Assembly (NCBI RefSeq): GCF_020819595.1
Contig: NZ_JAJHNP010000024.1
Span: forward strand, 91,879-155,878
DNA: 64,000 nt
Direction of reading: 5' to 3'
Source: Streptomyces barringtoniae
GTDB lineage: Bacteria; Actinomycetota; Actinomycetes; Streptomycetales; Streptomycetaceae
A model generated the notes under the pieces. The model saw nothing but the letters and a program-made list of their open reading frames with translations, searched no databases and was not told the DNA's origin. Below, piece by piece: positions 1 through 10,668 of the stretch (position 1 is its first letter; each line of letters opens with the position of its first letter). The position numbers and the translations under genes were made by a program.

Positions 1-825
1 CGCCTCCTCCCCCGACCGCAGCACCCCCAGCATCTCCCGCAACTCGGTCAACGCCTGCCGCCCCATGTCCCCCACCAGCGCCGCATTCCGCACGGCCTTC
101 TCCGGATCCTTCCGGGCCACCGCCTGCAACGCCGCCGCATGCACCACCATCAGACTCACCCGATGCGCGACCACGTCATGCATCTCACGCGCGATCCGAG
201 TCCGCTCCTCGTTCCTCGCCCACTCGGCCCGCTCCTCCGCCCGCTCGGCCAGCAACTGAAGCTCCCGCTCCAGACTGTCCGCCCGCTCCCTGAGACTCTC
301 CATCAACCGCCGCCGCGCCCCCACATACAGACCCAGCAGCACCGGCGGAGCCGTCAGCCCCAACGCCGTCGTCACCGCCGCGAACGGCACGAACCAGTCA
401 CCCAGCGTCAGATCGCCCCGCGCCATGTCCTGCCGCACCCGCACGAACGTCACGACCGCCGTACCCATGAGCGACATCCCCGCCAGCGCCCCGATGATCC
501 GGCGCGGCAGCTCACACGCTGCCAGCGTGTACAGGCCGACGACACCCAGCAGGAACCCCATCTGCGCCGGCGTGATCGCGATCGCGACCAGCACGACGGC
601 GATCGGCCACTTCCGCCGCACCAGCAACACGGACCCGGCGATCACGCCGAAAACGATCCCCACCGCCAGCGGGATCCCCGCGTCCCGGGCGAACGGCGCC
701 CCCTCGGCTCCGCACTCCACGGCGGACACCAGCGCGAGGCTCCCGTCGAGCACCGCACTGCGCCACCTGGTCCACCACCACGGCCCCGTCCGGGCCCTGG
801 CGTGCTCTTCCCCCGTCGTGGTCAT
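1..825 (-). CDS. Sensor histidine kinase (HisKA_3 type), 3' end outside window
   Basis: Membrane two-component sensor kinase read leftward and cut by the window edge; the first 275 codons are present. After a short N-terminus there are about four to five hydrophobic segments (roughly residues 25-170), a coiled-coil linker with repeated E-R-A residues (175-205), then the dimerisation/phosphotransfer domain with the motif R-I-A-R-E-M-H-D-V-V-A-H, whose first His (about 216) is the expected phosphoacceptor. This is the HisKA_3 form that pairs with NarL/LuxR-type regulators. The ATP-binding domain would lie beyond base 1. The start is the ATG at 825. The cognate regulator would be expected further left and is not seen. 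Confidence 0.9.
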   Translation of the reverse strand, partial: MTTTGEEHARARTGPWWWTRWRSAVLDGSLALVSAVECGAEGAPFARDAGIPLAVGIVFGVIAGSVLLVRRKWPIAVVLVAIAITPAQMGFLLGVVGLYTLAACELPRRIIGALAGMSLMGTAVVTFVRVRQDMARGDLTLGDWFVPFAAVTTALGLTAPPVLLGLYVGARRRLMESLRERADSLERELQLLAERAEERAEWARNEERTRIAREMHDVVAHRVSLMVVHAAALQAVARKDPEKAVRNAALVGDMGRQALTELREMLGVLRSGEEA

Positions 826-916
826 GCCTCCAGCCTACGGGCGACGGCTGCGGCTTTTCCGGTGACTTTCACCGACCTCCACACACCACACTCCGTAACC
901 GGGCGACCTCGAAACA

Positions 917-939
917 CACCAGTATCACTCGAACTGGTG
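917..939. promoter_or_regulatory. Inverted repeat between divergent genes
   Basis: CACCAGT and ACTGGTG form a perfect 7-bp inverted repeat around a 9-base spacer. It lies in the 160-bp gap between the leftward sensor kinase and the rightward gene starting at 986, so it is placed to act as an operator for either. No regulator can be assigned. Confidence 0.4.
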
Positions 940-985
940 AACCCTTCCCGTTCGACTCCGGAACACCTCATTCCGGCCGGACGGT

Positions 986-1864
986 ATGCCCATGGCACAT
1001 TCAATCGGCAAATACGCCGACTTCGAGGACTTACGGGAACGGGCGATCGCCCTGCGGCGGGCCGGCCACAGCCTCCGGCAGATCCGGGACGAGCTGAAGA
1101 TCTTCAACAACGACATCCTCAACCAGCTGGTGAAGGGGGAACCGCCGCCGGAGTGGACCAAGCGCCCGAACGCGAAGGACGACCTGCGGGCGAAGGCTCG
1201 TGAGCTACGGCTCCGGGGATGGACGTACGACCAGATCGAGGCGGAACTGGGGTGCTCGAGGAGTTCGGTGTCACTGTGGGTGCGGGATCTGCCGAGGCTC
1301 GAGCGCAAGCGCACACCGGAAGAGGCGGCAGCCATCGGGCGCAAGGGCTGGGAAGAGAGGCTGCGCCTGCGCGACGAGGAACGGCAAGGCACCAAAGAGA
1401 GGGCGAAGCTGGCAATCGGCGATCTGTCGACCCGCGAGCTGTTCCTGTTGGGCGTGGGCCTCTACTGGGCGGAAGGCGGCAAGGACAAGCCGTACGCGCG
1501 CCGCGAGACCGTCGCATTCGTCAACAGCGACCCCGGCATGATCGAGGTCTTCCTGGCCTGGCTCGATCTCTTGGGGGTGGAGCGCCACCGCCTTCGGTTC
1601 ACCGTGATGATTCACGAGACAGCGGACGTTGAAGCCGCGGAGCGCTACTGGGCCCAGCTTGTCGACGCCGACCGATCCTCCTTCAACAAGACGACGATCA
1701 AAAAGCACAACCCCAAGACGGTCCGCAAGAACACCGGTGACACCTACCGTGGGTGCCTCGTGATCAAAGTCCTGAAAGGTGCTGACTTGTACCGTCGCAT
1801 CGAAGGCTCTTGGTACGGCATAGTGGAGGCCGTGCGCGAAGCCGATCAACCAAATCGGACATAG
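986..1864 (+). CDS. HTH plus LAGLIDADG-endonuclease-like protein with a TTA codon
   Basis: A 292-residue protein of no firmly known function. Two helix-turn-helix-like segments occupy about residues 16-48 (LRRAGHSLRQIRDEL) and 70-100 (LRLRGWTYDQIEAELGCSRS). The C-terminal half (about 150-285) contains L-F-L-L-G-V-G-L-Y-W-A-E-G-G-K, then N-S-D-P-x-M-I-x-x-F-L, and a tail typical of a degenerate LAGLIDADG homing-endonuclease fold found in actinobacterial DNA-binding proteins. Codon 16 is TTA (1031-1033), the only TTA I found in a gene of this window, so translation should depend on the bldA tRNA. ATG at 992 is an alternative start. It sits directly upstream of tRNA-Gln. The fold is inferred from motifs only. 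Confidence 0.75.
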   Translation: MPMAHSIGKYADFEDLRERAIALRRAGHSLRQIRDELKIFNNDILNQLVKGEPPPEWTKRPNAKDDLRAKARELRLRGWTYDQIEAELGCSRSSVSLWVRDLPRLERKRTPEEAAAIGRKGWEERLRLRDEERQGTKERAKLAIGDLSTRELFLLGVGLYWAEGGKDKPYARRETVAFVNSDPGMIEVFLAWLDLLGVERHRLRFTVMIHETADVEAAERYWAQLVDADRSSFNKTTIKKHNPKTVRKNTGDTYRGCLVIKVLKGADLYRRIEGSWYGIVEAVREADQPNRT

Positions 1865-1875
1865 CGCACAAATAA

Positions 1876-1946
1876 TCCCGGATCGTCTAAGGGCAGGACA
1901 AACGGTTTTGGTCCGTTGAATGAGGGTTCGAATCCTTCTCCGGGAG
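1876..1946 (+). tRNA. tRNA-Gln (anticodon TTG)
   Basis: A complete cloverleaf. The acceptor arms TCCCGGA and TCCGGGA pair perfectly, the anticodon stem AACGG/CCGTT encloses loop TTTTGGT giving anticodon TTG, and the T-arm is GAGGG-TTCGAAT-CCTTC. The discriminator base is G and CCA is not encoded. Confidence 0.95.
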
Positions 1947-1970
1947 CGCACAGCACACAAAACCCAGGTT

Positions 1971-2005
1971 CGGGCCCTGACCGGTATCACCCCCGTCAGG
2001 GCCCG
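1971..2005 (+). terminator. Hairpin terminator after tRNA-Gln
   Basis: CGGGCCCTGAC pairs over 11 bp with GTCAGGGCCCG around a 13-base loop, 24 bases after the tRNA. There is no long T run, as is usual in Streptomyces. It separates the tRNA from glmU. Confidence 0.6.
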
Positions 2006-2080
2006 CTCTCACCTCCCCCAAGAATCCCCCCGGTATCCTGCGGCTGTCACCCCCACCACCCACAGCCGAAGGGCAACCCC

Positions 2081-3529
2081 GTGAGCGCCATTCGCCCGGC
2101 AGCCGTCGTCGTTCTCGCAGCGGGTGAGGGCACCCGTATGAAGTCGGCCACACCGAAGGTCCTGCACGAGATCTGCGGTCGTTCCCTCGTGGGCCATGTG
2201 CTGGCCGCCGCCCGTGAGTTGGACCCGGAGAACCTGGTCGTCGTCGTGGGGCACGCCCGGGAGCAGGTCGCCGCCCACCTGAGCGAGATCGACCCCGGGG
2301 TGCGCACCGCCGTGCAGGCCGAGCAGAACGGGACCGGGCATGCCGTGCGGATGGGTCTGGAGGAGCTGGGCGGGGCCGTCGCGGGGACCGTCGTGGTCGT
2401 GTGCGGGGACACGCCCCTGCTCACCGCCGACACGCTCAGGGCGCTCGCCGGGACCCATGCCGCCGACGGCAACGCCGTGACCGTGCTGACGGCCGAGGTT
2501 CCGGACGCCACCGGGTACGGGCGGATCATCCGGGACGAGGCGACGGGTGCCGTCACCGCGATCGTGGAGCACAAGGACGCGTCCGAGGTCCAGCGGGCGA
2601 TCCGGGAGATCAACAGCGGGGTGTTCGCGTTCGACGGGCAGTTGCTGGCGGACGCGCTGAAGAAGGTGCGGACGGACAACAGCCAGGGTGAGGAGTACCT
2701 CACGGACGTGCTGGGGATCCTGCGGGAGGCCGGTCATCGCGTCGGCGCTTCCGTGGCCGGGGATCACCGGGAGATCGCCGGTATCAACAACCGGGTGCAG
2801 TTGGCCGAGGCGCGCCGGATTCTCAATGACCGGCTGCTGACGGCTGCGATGCTGGACGGGGTGACCGTGGTGGACCCGGCCTCCACCTGGGTCGATGTGT
2901 CCGTCTCCTTCGAGCGGGATGTCGTCGTTCATCCGAACACGCAGCTCACGGGGTCGACGCAGCTGGGTGAGGGTGCCGAGGTGGGGCCGAACAGCCGGCT
3001 GAAGGACACGCAGGTCGGTGCGGGGGCGCGGGTGGACAACACCGTGTCGGACGGGGCCGTGGTGGGTCCGGAGGCGTCGGTGGGGCCGTATGCGTATCTG
3101 CGGCCGGGGACCCGGCTGGGGGCCAAGGGCAAGATCGGGACGTACGTCGAGACGAAGAACGCGAAGATCGGTGAGGGCACGAAGGTGCCGCATCTGTCGT
3201 ATGTGGGTGACGCGACGATCGGTGAGTACACGAACATCGGGGCGGCGAGTGTGTTCGTGAACTACGACGGTGAGAGCAAGCACCACACGACGGTCGGGTC
3301 GCATTGCAAGACGGGTTCGGACAACATGTTTGTGGCTCCTGTCACGGTCGGGGACGGTGCTTACACCGCCGCCGGGTCTGTGATCACGAAGGATGTGCCG
3401 CCCGGTTCGCTGGCCGTGGCCCGTGGTCAGCAGCGGAATATCGAGGGTTGGGTGGCTCGGAAGCGTCCGGGGAGCGCGGCGGCGAAGGCGGCCGAGGCGG
3501 CGTCCCGGAGGGGCGAGAGCGAGGACTGA
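2081..3529 (+). CDS. glmU: Bifunctional GlmU: GlcN-1-P acetyltransferase / GlcNAc-1-P uridyltransferase
   Basis: Makes UDP-GlcNAc for peptidoglycan and cell-wall polymers in two cytoplasmic steps: acetylation of glucosamine-1-phosphate, then uridylyl transfer. The N-terminal pyrophosphorylase domain (about 1-240) has the signature L-A-A-G-E-G-T-R-M with the downstream P-K. The C-terminal left-handed beta-helix (about 265-455) carries the acetyltransferase motifs LRPGTRLGAKGKIG, P-H-L-S-Y-V-G-D and NYDG. The Ala/Arg-rich tail is common in actinobacteria. The 482-residue length fits the family. The GTG at 2081 follows GAAGGG at proper spacing; an upstream in-frame extension would overlap the tRNA and is not credible. 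prs follows 154 bp downstream. Confidence 0.97.
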   Translation: MSAIRPAAVVVLAAGEGTRMKSATPKVLHEICGRSLVGHVLAAARELDPENLVVVVGHAREQVAAHLSEIDPGVRTAVQAEQNGTGHAVRMGLEELGGAVAGTVVVVCGDTPLLTADTLRALAGTHAADGNAVTVLTAEVPDATGYGRIIRDEATGAVTAIVEHKDASEVQRAIREINSGVFAFDGQLLADALKKVRTDNSQGEEYLTDVLGILREAGHRVGASVAGDHREIAGINNRVQLAEARRILNDRLLTAAMLDGVTVVDPASTWVDVSVSFERDVVVHPNTQLTGSTQLGEGAEVGPNSRLKDTQVGAGARVDNTVSDGAVVGPEASVGPYAYLRPGTRLGAKGKIGTYVETKNAKIGEGTKVPHLSYVGDATIGEYTNIGAASVFVNYDGESKHHTTVGSHCKTGSDNMFVAPVTVGDGAYTAAGSVITKDVPPGSLAVARGQQRNIEGWVARKRPGSAAAKAAEAASRRGESED

Positions 3530-3683
3530 CCGGAAACGGGTGCGCCAAACACGGCGTACCGTGATAAGTGCACATCCGCACGCGTGCACCCGCACCCCTA
3601 CCAGCTGATTCGGCCTCTCATGCCCAGGCGGGAGGTCGGGGTAGCAGTCGGCTGGCTGAGACAACCTCTGAGGAGACTGTGCT

Positions 3684-4664
3684 GTGACCGGGTTCAAGAC
3701 GACCGGCGAGAAGAAGATGATGTTCTTCTCCGGCCGCGCCCACCCCGAGCTTGCCGAGGAGGTCGCCCACGAGTTGGGTGTCGGGGTTGTCCCGACGAAG
3801 GCCTTCGACTTCGCGAACGGTGAGATCTACGTCCGTTACCAGGAGTCGGCGCGTGGTGCGGACTGCTTTGTGATCCAGAGCCACACGACTCCGATCAACC
3901 AGTGGATCATGGAGCAGTTGATCATGATCGACGCGCTGAAGCGTGCGTCGGCCCGCTCCATCACGGTGATTGTGCCGTTCTACGGTTACGCGCGGCAGGA
4001 CAAGAAGCACCGGGGTCGTGAACCTATTTCGGCGCGTCTGATCGCGGATCTGATGAAGACGGCGGGTGCCGACCGGATTCTGACGGTGGATCTGCACACG
4101 GACCAGATCCAGGGTTTCTTCGACGGGCCGGTGGATCACCTGTTCGCGTTGCCGCTGCTCGCCGATTACGTGGGCGAGAAGGTGGACCGGGACAAGCTGA
4201 CGGTGGTGTCGCCGGACGCCGGCCGGGTGCGTGTGGCGGACCGCTGGTGCGACCGGCTGGGTGCGCCGCTCGCCATCGTGCACAAGCGGCGTGACAAGGA
4301 TGTGGCGAACCAGGTGACCGTCCACGAGGTCGTGGGTGAGGTCAAGGGTCGGGTGTGTGTGCTGGTGGACGACATGATCGACACTGGTGGGACGATCTGT
4401 GCCGCTGCCGATGCGCTGTTCGCGCACGGTGCGGAGGACGTGATCGTCACGGCGACGCACGGTGTGCTTTCCGGTCCTGCGGCGGACCGGCTGAAGAACT
4501 CGCGGGTGAGTGAGTTCGTGTTCACGAACACGCTGCCGACGCCGGCGGAGCTGGGCCGGGATCTGGACAAGATCACGGTGTTGTCGATCGCTCCGACGAT
4601 CGCGAGTGCGGTGCGTGAGGTGTTCGAGGACGGTTCGGTGACCAGCCTCTTCGACGAGCAGTGA
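3684..4664 (+). CDS. prs: Ribose-phosphate pyrophosphokinase (PRPP synthetase)
   Basis: Makes phosphoribosyl pyrophosphate from ribose-5-phosphate and ATP, feeding purine, pyrimidine, His, Trp and NAD synthesis. The 326-residue length is typical. Visible motifs are the ATP-loop region F-A-N-G-E-I-Y-V-R, the flexible loop Y-A-R-Q-D-K-K-H-R-G-R-E-P-I-S, D-L-H-T-D-Q, and the PRPP-binding loop V-L-V-D-D-M-I-D-T-G-G-T near residue 230. The GTG at 3684 follows AGGAG with an 8-base spacer. The glmU-prs neighbourhood is common in bacteria and links nucleotide-sugar and nucleotide supply. No strong terminator is evident between the two genes. Confidence 0.97.
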   Translation: MTGFKTTGEKKMMFFSGRAHPELAEEVAHELGVGVVPTKAFDFANGEIYVRYQESARGADCFVIQSHTTPINQWIMEQLIMIDALKRASARSITVIVPFYGYARQDKKHRGREPISARLIADLMKTAGADRILTVDLHTDQIQGFFDGPVDHLFALPLLADYVGEKVDRDKLTVVSPDAGRVRVADRWCDRLGAPLAIVHKRRDKDVANQVTVHEVVGEVKGRVCVLVDDMIDTGGTICAAADALFAHGAEDVIVTATHGVLSGPAADRLKNSRVSEFVFTNTLPTPAELGRDLDKITVLSIAPTIASAVREVFEDGSVTSLFDEQ

Positions 4665-4705
4665 GGTTTCTGCGGCCTCGCTGCGTGAGGTAGCCGAAGA
4701 TCCTT

Positions 4706-4735
4706 TTGGGTGCGGCCTCCTGGTCCGAGTAGACT
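4706..4735 (+). promoter_or_regulatory. Candidate sigma-HrdB-type promoter for rplY
   Basis: TTGGGT and TAGACT separated by 18 bases resemble the vegetative Streptomyces consensus (TTGAC-n-TAGANT). It lies 140 bases before the rplY start, implying a leader of about 130 nt that contains the hairpin at 4759-4788. Confidence 0.5.
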
Positions 4736-4758
4736 GCTGCAGTTGCTCGGCGAGGGAG

Positions 4759-4788
4759 GCCGTACTCCGTTTCTGACGGGGGTACGGC
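4759..4788 (+). promoter_or_regulatory. Leader hairpin upstream of rplY
   Basis: GCCGTAC and GTACGGC form a 7-bp outer stem; inside it CCGT and ACGG form a further 4 bp around loop TTCTG, with a small bulge of T on one side and GG on the other. It lies in the predicted untranslated leader, about 85 bases before the rplY start. Ribosomal-protein leaders often carry autoregulatory structures. That role is inference here. Confidence 0.45.
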
Positions 4789-4873
4789 GGTCCGTTATCG
4801 ACGCGCTCTTCGTAGCAGGCCGTTCGTGGCCGGGTGACCACGTCCGTTCCGAGTTCTACGAGGAGTGATCATC

Positions 4874-5470
4874 ATGTCCGAGGTGAAGCTCACCGCCGAG
4901 ACCCGTACCGAGTTCGGCAAGGGTGCCGCGCGCCGCATCCGTCGTGCCAGCAAGGTTCCGGTTGTTCTGTACGGCCACGGCACCGAGCCGGTGCACCTGA
5001 CCCTGCCGGGTCACGACCTGCTGCTGGCGCTGCGTACGCCGAACGTCCTGATCTCCCTGGACATCGACGGCAAGACCAACGAGCTGGCGATTCCGAAGGC
5101 CGTCCAGCGTGACGCGATCAAGGGCTTCCTGGAGCACGTGGACCTGCTGCTGGTCAAGCGTGGCGAGAAGGTCACGGTCGAGATCCCGGTGCACGCCGAG
5201 GGCGAGCTGGCCGCCGGTGGCAACCTGCTGGAGCACGTCCTGAACGCGCTGCCGGTCGAGGCCGAGGCGACGCACATCCCCGAGGCCGTCACGGTCTCCG
5301 TCGAGGGTCTGGAGGCCGGTGCCTCCGTCCTCGCCAAGGACATCACCCTGCCGAGCGGTGTGACCCTGGCCGTGGACGAGGACGCCGTGGTTCTGCAGGT
5401 GCTGCAGGCCCAGGTCGAGGTGACCGAGGGCGAGGGCGCCGAGGAGGGCGAGGAGGCGGCGGAGGCCTGA
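4874..5470 (+). CDS. rplY: 50S ribosomal protein L25/Ctc (long form)
   Basis: Binds 5S rRNA in the large subunit; the long CTC-type form is associated with the general stress ribosome in Gram-positives. The N-terminal L25 domain (about 1-93) contains E-T-R-T-E-F-G-K-G-A-A-R-R-I-R-R and V-P-V-V-L-Y-G-H-G. The C-terminal TL5/CTC beta domain (about 97-180) is followed by an acidic tail of Glu and Ala. The 198-residue length fits. The ATG at 4874 has AGGAG eight bases upstream and is preferred to the in-frame GTG at 4865, which overlaps that ribosome binding site. A strong hairpin follows the stop, then pth. Confidence 0.95.
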   Translation: MSEVKLTAETRTEFGKGAARRIRRASKVPVVLYGHGTEPVHLTLPGHDLLLALRTPNVLISLDIDGKTNELAIPKAVQRDAIKGFLEHVDLLLVKRGEKVTVEIPVHAEGELAAGGNLLEHVLNALPVEAEATHIPEAVTVSVEGLEAGASVLAKDITLPSGVTLAVDEDAVVLQVLQAQVEVTEGEGAEEGEEAAEA

Positions 5471-5495
5471 GCCTCGCCGTAGTCGTCAGTTGTTC

Positions 5496-5527
5496 AGCCG
5501 CCGCTTCCCTCGCGGGGAGCGGCGGCT
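5496..5527 (+). terminator. Strong hairpin between rplY and pth
   Basis: AGCCGCCGCT pairs perfectly with AGCGGCGGCT, extended inward by about four more pairs to a TCGC tetraloop (14 bp in all). The pth ribosome binding site begins about ten bases later, so it is either a terminator or an intercistronic processing/attenuation hairpin. Confidence 0.65.
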
Positions 5528-5545
5528 GGCGCGTATCAAGGAGAC

Positions 5546-6151
5546 ATGGACGTGACCACTCCCGCCAGCACTGATCCCTGGCTGATCGTCGGGCTCGGGA
5601 ATCCCGGGCCGGAGTATGCGATGAACCGGCACAACGTCGGTTTCATGGTGGCGGACCTGCTCGCGGGGCGGATCGGGGGAAAGTTCAAGCGGGCGGGCAA
5701 GGCGCAGGCGCAGGTGCTGGAGGGCCGGATCGGTCCGGCGGGGCCGGCGAACCGGCGGGTGATCCTGGCGAAGCCGATGTCGTACATGAACCTGTCCGGT
5801 GGTCCGGTGAACGCGCTGAAGGACTTCTACAAGGTGCCGGTGGCGAACGTCGTGGCCGTGCATGACGAGTTGGACATCGACTACGGCACGCTGCGGCTGA
5901 AGCTGGGCGGTGGGGACAACGGGCACAACGGTCTGAAGTCGATGACGAAGGCGATGGGTTCGGAGTATCACCGGGTGCGGTTCGGGATCGGGCGGCCTCC
6001 GGGTCGTATGCAGGTGGCGGATTTCGTGCTGAAGGACTTCTCGTCGGCGGAGCGCAAGGAGCTGGACTACTTCGTGGACCGTGCGGCGGACGCGGTGGAG
6101 TGTCTGGTGATCGAGGGGCTGGAGCGGGCGCAGAGCGCGTACAACTCCTGA
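5546..6151 (+). CDS. pth: Peptidyl-tRNA hydrolase
   Basis: Cleaves the ester bond of peptidyl-tRNA released from stalled ribosomes, recycling tRNA; essential in most bacteria. The family signatures are all present: G-L-G-N-P-G-P-E-Y near residue 15, catalytic His in N-R-H-N-V-G, K-P-x-x-Y-M-N-L-S-G, H-D-E-L-D with the catalytic Asp, and G-G-G-D-N-G-H-N-G-L-K-S. The 201-residue length is typical. The ATG at 5546 follows AAGGAG. Pairing of rplY and pth is a conserved actinobacterial arrangement that places two translation functions together. Confidence 0.97.
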   Translation: MDVTTPASTDPWLIVGLGNPGPEYAMNRHNVGFMVADLLAGRIGGKFKRAGKAQAQVLEGRIGPAGPANRRVILAKPMSYMNLSGGPVNALKDFYKVPVANVVAVHDELDIDYGTLRLKLGGGDNGHNGLKSMTKAMGSEYHRVRFGIGRPPGRMQVADFVLKDFSSAERKELDYFVDRAADAVECLVIEGLERAQSAYNS

Positions 6152-6203
6152 CATGTGCTTGTACGGCGGACAGCGAGGTTGACCGCCCGTACGCGTATGG
6201 CCA

Positions 6204-6719
6204 ATGATCCCGGCCATGCCTGCCACAGCCAGCACTGCTCGCCGGGCCTCCGTGACCGCGTTGCGGTCGGTGCGGGTCGCGGCGATGGGTGCGCTTGCCG
6301 CGTTGATCCTGTTCGCCGGGGTGTGGGGTTCCTGGGGGACGGCGCAGCACGTGATGCTGTCCAAGGGGCGGGAGCAGGGCACGGTGAGGGTGACGTCCTG
6401 TTCGGGCGACGCATGCAGTGGTCCCTTCACGCCGACGTCGCCGGGGGCGCGGGCGCGGGCGCGTGTGGAGATCGCGCAGCCGGTGGCGGTGCGCAAGGGG
6501 CGGACGTACGACGTCGTGCTGAAGCCGGGTACGGCGGACGCGGTGCGCTCGGGTCCGGCGGGGATCCTGTATGCCTGGGTGCCGTTGGGCGGGGCGTTGC
6601 TGCTGGCCTCGGTGGTGGTGGCGGGCGGGCTGCGGTTGTCGCGGGTGGCGTGGGTGCTGGCGGGGTGCGGGGTGGCCTTGCTGACGGGGGCTTTTCTTGC
6701 GGTGTCCGCCGGTTCGTGA
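6204..6719 (+). CDS. Small membrane protein of unknown function
   Basis: A 171-residue protein with an N-terminal hydrophobic segment (about 25-45, probably a membrane anchor), a short extracytoplasmic region containing two Cys (S-C-S-G-D-A-C) that could form a disulfide, and two closely spaced C-terminal hydrophobic segments (about 120-168). I do not recognise a named family. The ATG at 6204 and that at 6216 are both possible; neither has a clear ribosome binding site. It follows pth in the same direction after 52 bases and may be co-transcribed. Confidence 0.7.
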   Translation: MIPAMPATASTARRASVTALRSVRVAAMGALAALILFAGVWGSWGTAQHVMLSKGREQGTVRVTSCSGDACSGPFTPTSPGARARARVEIAQPVAVRKGRTYDVVLKPGTADAVRSGPAGILYAWVPLGGALLLASVVVAGGLRLSRVAWVLAGCGVALLTGAFLAVSAGS

Positions 6720-6845
6720 CTCCGCGCGCCGGTCGTGGCGCGCAGGTGTTGTCTCTTCGTGATTGACCGTGGGTCAGCGGGGGCTGGAAGCTGGGGCGCC
6801 CCCTCCACATCTTTCCCGTAGGCCACTCGAAGATGGGCCAGCCCC

Positions 6846-7544
6846 ATGCGTACCCTCATCCGTGCCGGCGCGGTGTCCGCCGGTGTGTCGGCAGCGCTGT
6901 TTCTCGCGCCCGCGGCGCACGCCGCTCCGCCCGGTGACAACGGCGATGTGAAGATCCACAAGTCCACGACGGACGAGTCCGACGAGCGCAATCAGCCGCA
7001 TGTGTGCTCGTTCTACCTCGACGCCTTCCACTTCGACGGCGGCCAGCAGGTCGACTGGCGCATCGAGGTGTGGGCCCCGACCGGTGGGACGAAGGGCACG
7101 ACGGTGAAGTCGGGTGCCCTGTCCCTGGACGGCGACGGCCACGGCCGCACGTCGGACATGACGTTGCCGGACGGGCACTACAAGCTGTTCTGGAACTTCG
7201 CCGGCGAGAAGGGCGCGGCCAAGCACAAGGTGTTCTGGACGGACTGCCAGTCCTCCGGCGGCGGTGGCGGTACGCCGTCGTCGGGTCCGTCGTCCGGTGC
7301 GACGTCGAGCGCGTCCCCGGCGCCGTCCTCGTCCCCGTCCTCGTCCGTGTCTCCGTCCTCGTCGGCCCCGGGTTCGGCGTCCTCGTCCTCCCCGGCTCCG
7401 TCGTCCTCGCCGTCCGCACAGGGCGGTGGCGGTCTCGCCGAGACCGGCAACGGTGTTCCGGTGGGTGCGCTGTCGGGTGTCGCGGCCGTGCTGGTGGGCG
7501 CGGGCGGCTACCTGGTGGTGCGGCGCCGGAAGGCGCGCGGCTGA
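6846..7544 (+). CDS. Sortase-anchored surface protein with Ser/Pro-rich stalk
   Basis: A 232-residue exported protein. Residues 1-26 form a signal peptide ending A-H-A-A. The mature domain (about 27-138) is a compact region with two Cys and no family I recognise. A low-complexity Ser/Pro/Ala stalk (about 140-195) leads to L-A-E-T-G, a hydrophobic helix and a basic R-R-R-K-A-R-G tail. L-A-x-T-G is the recognition motif of class E sortases in Streptomyces, so the protein should be linked covalently to the wall. The stalk would carry the small domain through the peptidoglycan. It ends at a strong bidirectional hairpin. Confidence 0.85.
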   Translation: MRTLIRAGAVSAGVSAALFLAPAAHAAPPGDNGDVKIHKSTTDESDERNQPHVCSFYLDAFHFDGGQQVDWRIEVWAPTGGTKGTTVKSGALSLDGDGHGRTSDMTLPDGHYKLFWNFAGEKGAAKHKVFWTDCQSSGGGGGTPSSGPSSGATSSASPAPSSSPSSSVSPSSSAPGSASSSSPAPSSSPSAQGGGGLAETGNGVPVGALSGVAAVLVGAGGYLVVRRRKARG

Positions 7545-7560
7545 CCTGAGCCGCGTACAA

Positions 7561-7596
7561 GGGTGCCCCCGGGGTCGTACGACCTCGGGGGCACCC
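7561..7596. terminator. Bidirectional terminator between convergent genes
   Basis: An almost fully paired palindrome: GGGTGCCCCCG and CGGGGGCACCC flank a self-complementary 12-base core (GGTCGTACGACC). It sits between the rightward surface-protein gene and the leftward ppc gene and can serve both. Confidence 0.85.
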
Positions 7597-7614
7597 TCTT
7601 GTGCGCGGTGGCCG

Positions 7615-10359
<2,745 letters not shown>

Positions 10360-10668
10360 AGGTGCGGCTCCTTGCAGTGTGGAAGCTCGTCTGGGAGGGA
10401 ACCCGGCCGGCTGCCGCGCGGCGGGCGCCGCATACGGGCCGGAGCGTCCGGGAAGGAAACTTCAGCGGACCGCGCTGTCCGACCGAGTTCAAGGATAGGT
10501 GTCGATGGGGACGCGCAGGCTCCGGGGCTCTTGCCGCCGCTCGACACGCTGCCATACTTACGTCGCCGTAGGTTACGGAACCGTAGGGAACCGTCGTCGT
10601 CTCCCGTCCGGTCCCGGCGGCCCGGCACCTGCCTCGACCCTCGACCCTCGACCCCACAGGGGACGCGC
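10360..10668. other. Divergent intergenic region, ppc / desaturase
   Basis: 309 bp between two divergent genes. The half next to ppc holds GC-rich sequence with no clear gene. The half next to the desaturase contains the TACGG/CCGTA repeat cluster listed separately. No RNA gene is seen. Confidence 0.6.
10566..10585 (+). promoter_or_regulatory. Candidate operator of the desaturase-tetR operon
   Basis: Three alternating half-sites, CCGTA (10566), TACGG (10574) and CCGTA (10581), build two overlapping inverted repeats: CCGTA-ggt-TACGG and TACGG-aa-CCGTA. They lie about 85 bases upstream of the desaturase ATG, where a TetR-type repressor would be expected to bind. The downstream TetR gene is the obvious candidate; this is inferred from position. 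Confidence 0.55.

Noticed and set aside
2009..3697. 562-codon leftward open frame across glmU
   Set aside because: Antisense shadow of glmU: Arg/Pro/His-rich with no domain and no ribosome binding site.
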